Origin: an uncultured Ruminococcus sp.
GTDB lineage: Bacteria > Bacillota > Clostridia > Oscillospirales > Ruminococcaceae
Direction: 5' to 3'
Assembly: GCA_945876155.1 (NCBI GenBank)
Contig: CAMCMW010000148.1
Location: forward strand, 1-5,265
Length of the DNA: 5,265 bases
The position numbers and the translations under genes were made by a program. The stretch's first letter is position 1. Each line of letters begins with the position of its first letter. The notes under the pieces were generated by a model, which made no database searches, was not told where the DNA came from, and saw only the letters and a program-made list of their open reading frames with translations. This document shows positions 5,183 to 5,265 of this stretch, in pieces.

Positions 5183-5265
5183 ATGGTGGCTATGGCAAAA
5201 GTTCTTTCATTTTTTATCAAGTGGAATATTTTATCATTGGTGACGGCAATTGCTAATCAAAGCGT
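5183..5265 (+). CDS. Start of a further gene, partial at the right edge
   Basis: An open frame begins at ATG 5183 (MVAMAKVLSFFIKWNILSLV) or at ATG 5192, nine bases later, and remains open to the edge. AAGGA at 5174-5178 overlaps the stop of the previous gene and favours 5183, although the spacing of four bases is tight. The first 25 or so residues are hydrophobic with a few lysines, as in a membrane segment or signal anchor, but too little is present for a function. The seven-base gap suggests translation coupled to the 226-residue protein. Confidence 0.55.
   Translation, partial: MVAMAKVLSFFIKWNILSLVTAIANQS

Overview
The window looks like a stretch of a low-GC Gram-positive gut anaerobe, most likely a Ruminococcus-type clostridium. 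The evidence is AT-rich DNA, strong AGGAGG-like ribosome sites, sigma-A promoters with TATAAT boxes, a rho-independent terminator, and protein styles (a Sel1-repeat protein behind a small Cys-rich protein, and a start like MRVSIYSRKEIE) that I associate from memory with that group. No RNA gene, insertion sequence, CRISPR array or phage module was found.

Left part (1-1650), minus strand: the 5' part of a gene that runs off the left edge (1-269), then a complete 316-residue protein of unknown function (547-1497) built from three repeats of about 105 residues. These two genes are not related to each other. Even so, each is preceded by the same roughly 100-bp block (363-462 and 1540-1639, about 82% identical without gaps). 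Each block ends in a TGnTATAAT extended -10 promoter reading into its gene. They look like two members of a shared regulon or two copies of a dispersed promoter element.

Middle (1776-2100): a 50-codon minus-strand ORF with a good ribosome site. Its candidate promoter is back-to-back with the promoter of the plus-strand operon, and the two -35 boxes overlap (2001-2007).

Right part, plus strand: a perfect-consensus promoter (TTGACA, 17 bp, TATAAT) drives a tight three-gene operon. The genes encode a 66-residue protein with a CxxC pair and three further cysteines, a 568-residue protein with a duplicated N-terminal domain plus about eight Sel1 repeats and an acidic tail, and a 104-residue membrane protein. 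A clear terminator (4394-4431) closes the operon. A new promoter follows at once and reads into a 226-residue helical protein of unknown function, then the beginning of another gene that leaves the window on the right.

Functional reading, as inference: the Sel1 protein is probably a cytoplasmic scaffold working with the Cys-rich protein and perhaps with the membrane protein. No enzymatic activity can be assigned to any complete gene here. The most noteworthy signals are the duplicated promoter block, the two internally repeated proteins and the overlapping divergent promoters.
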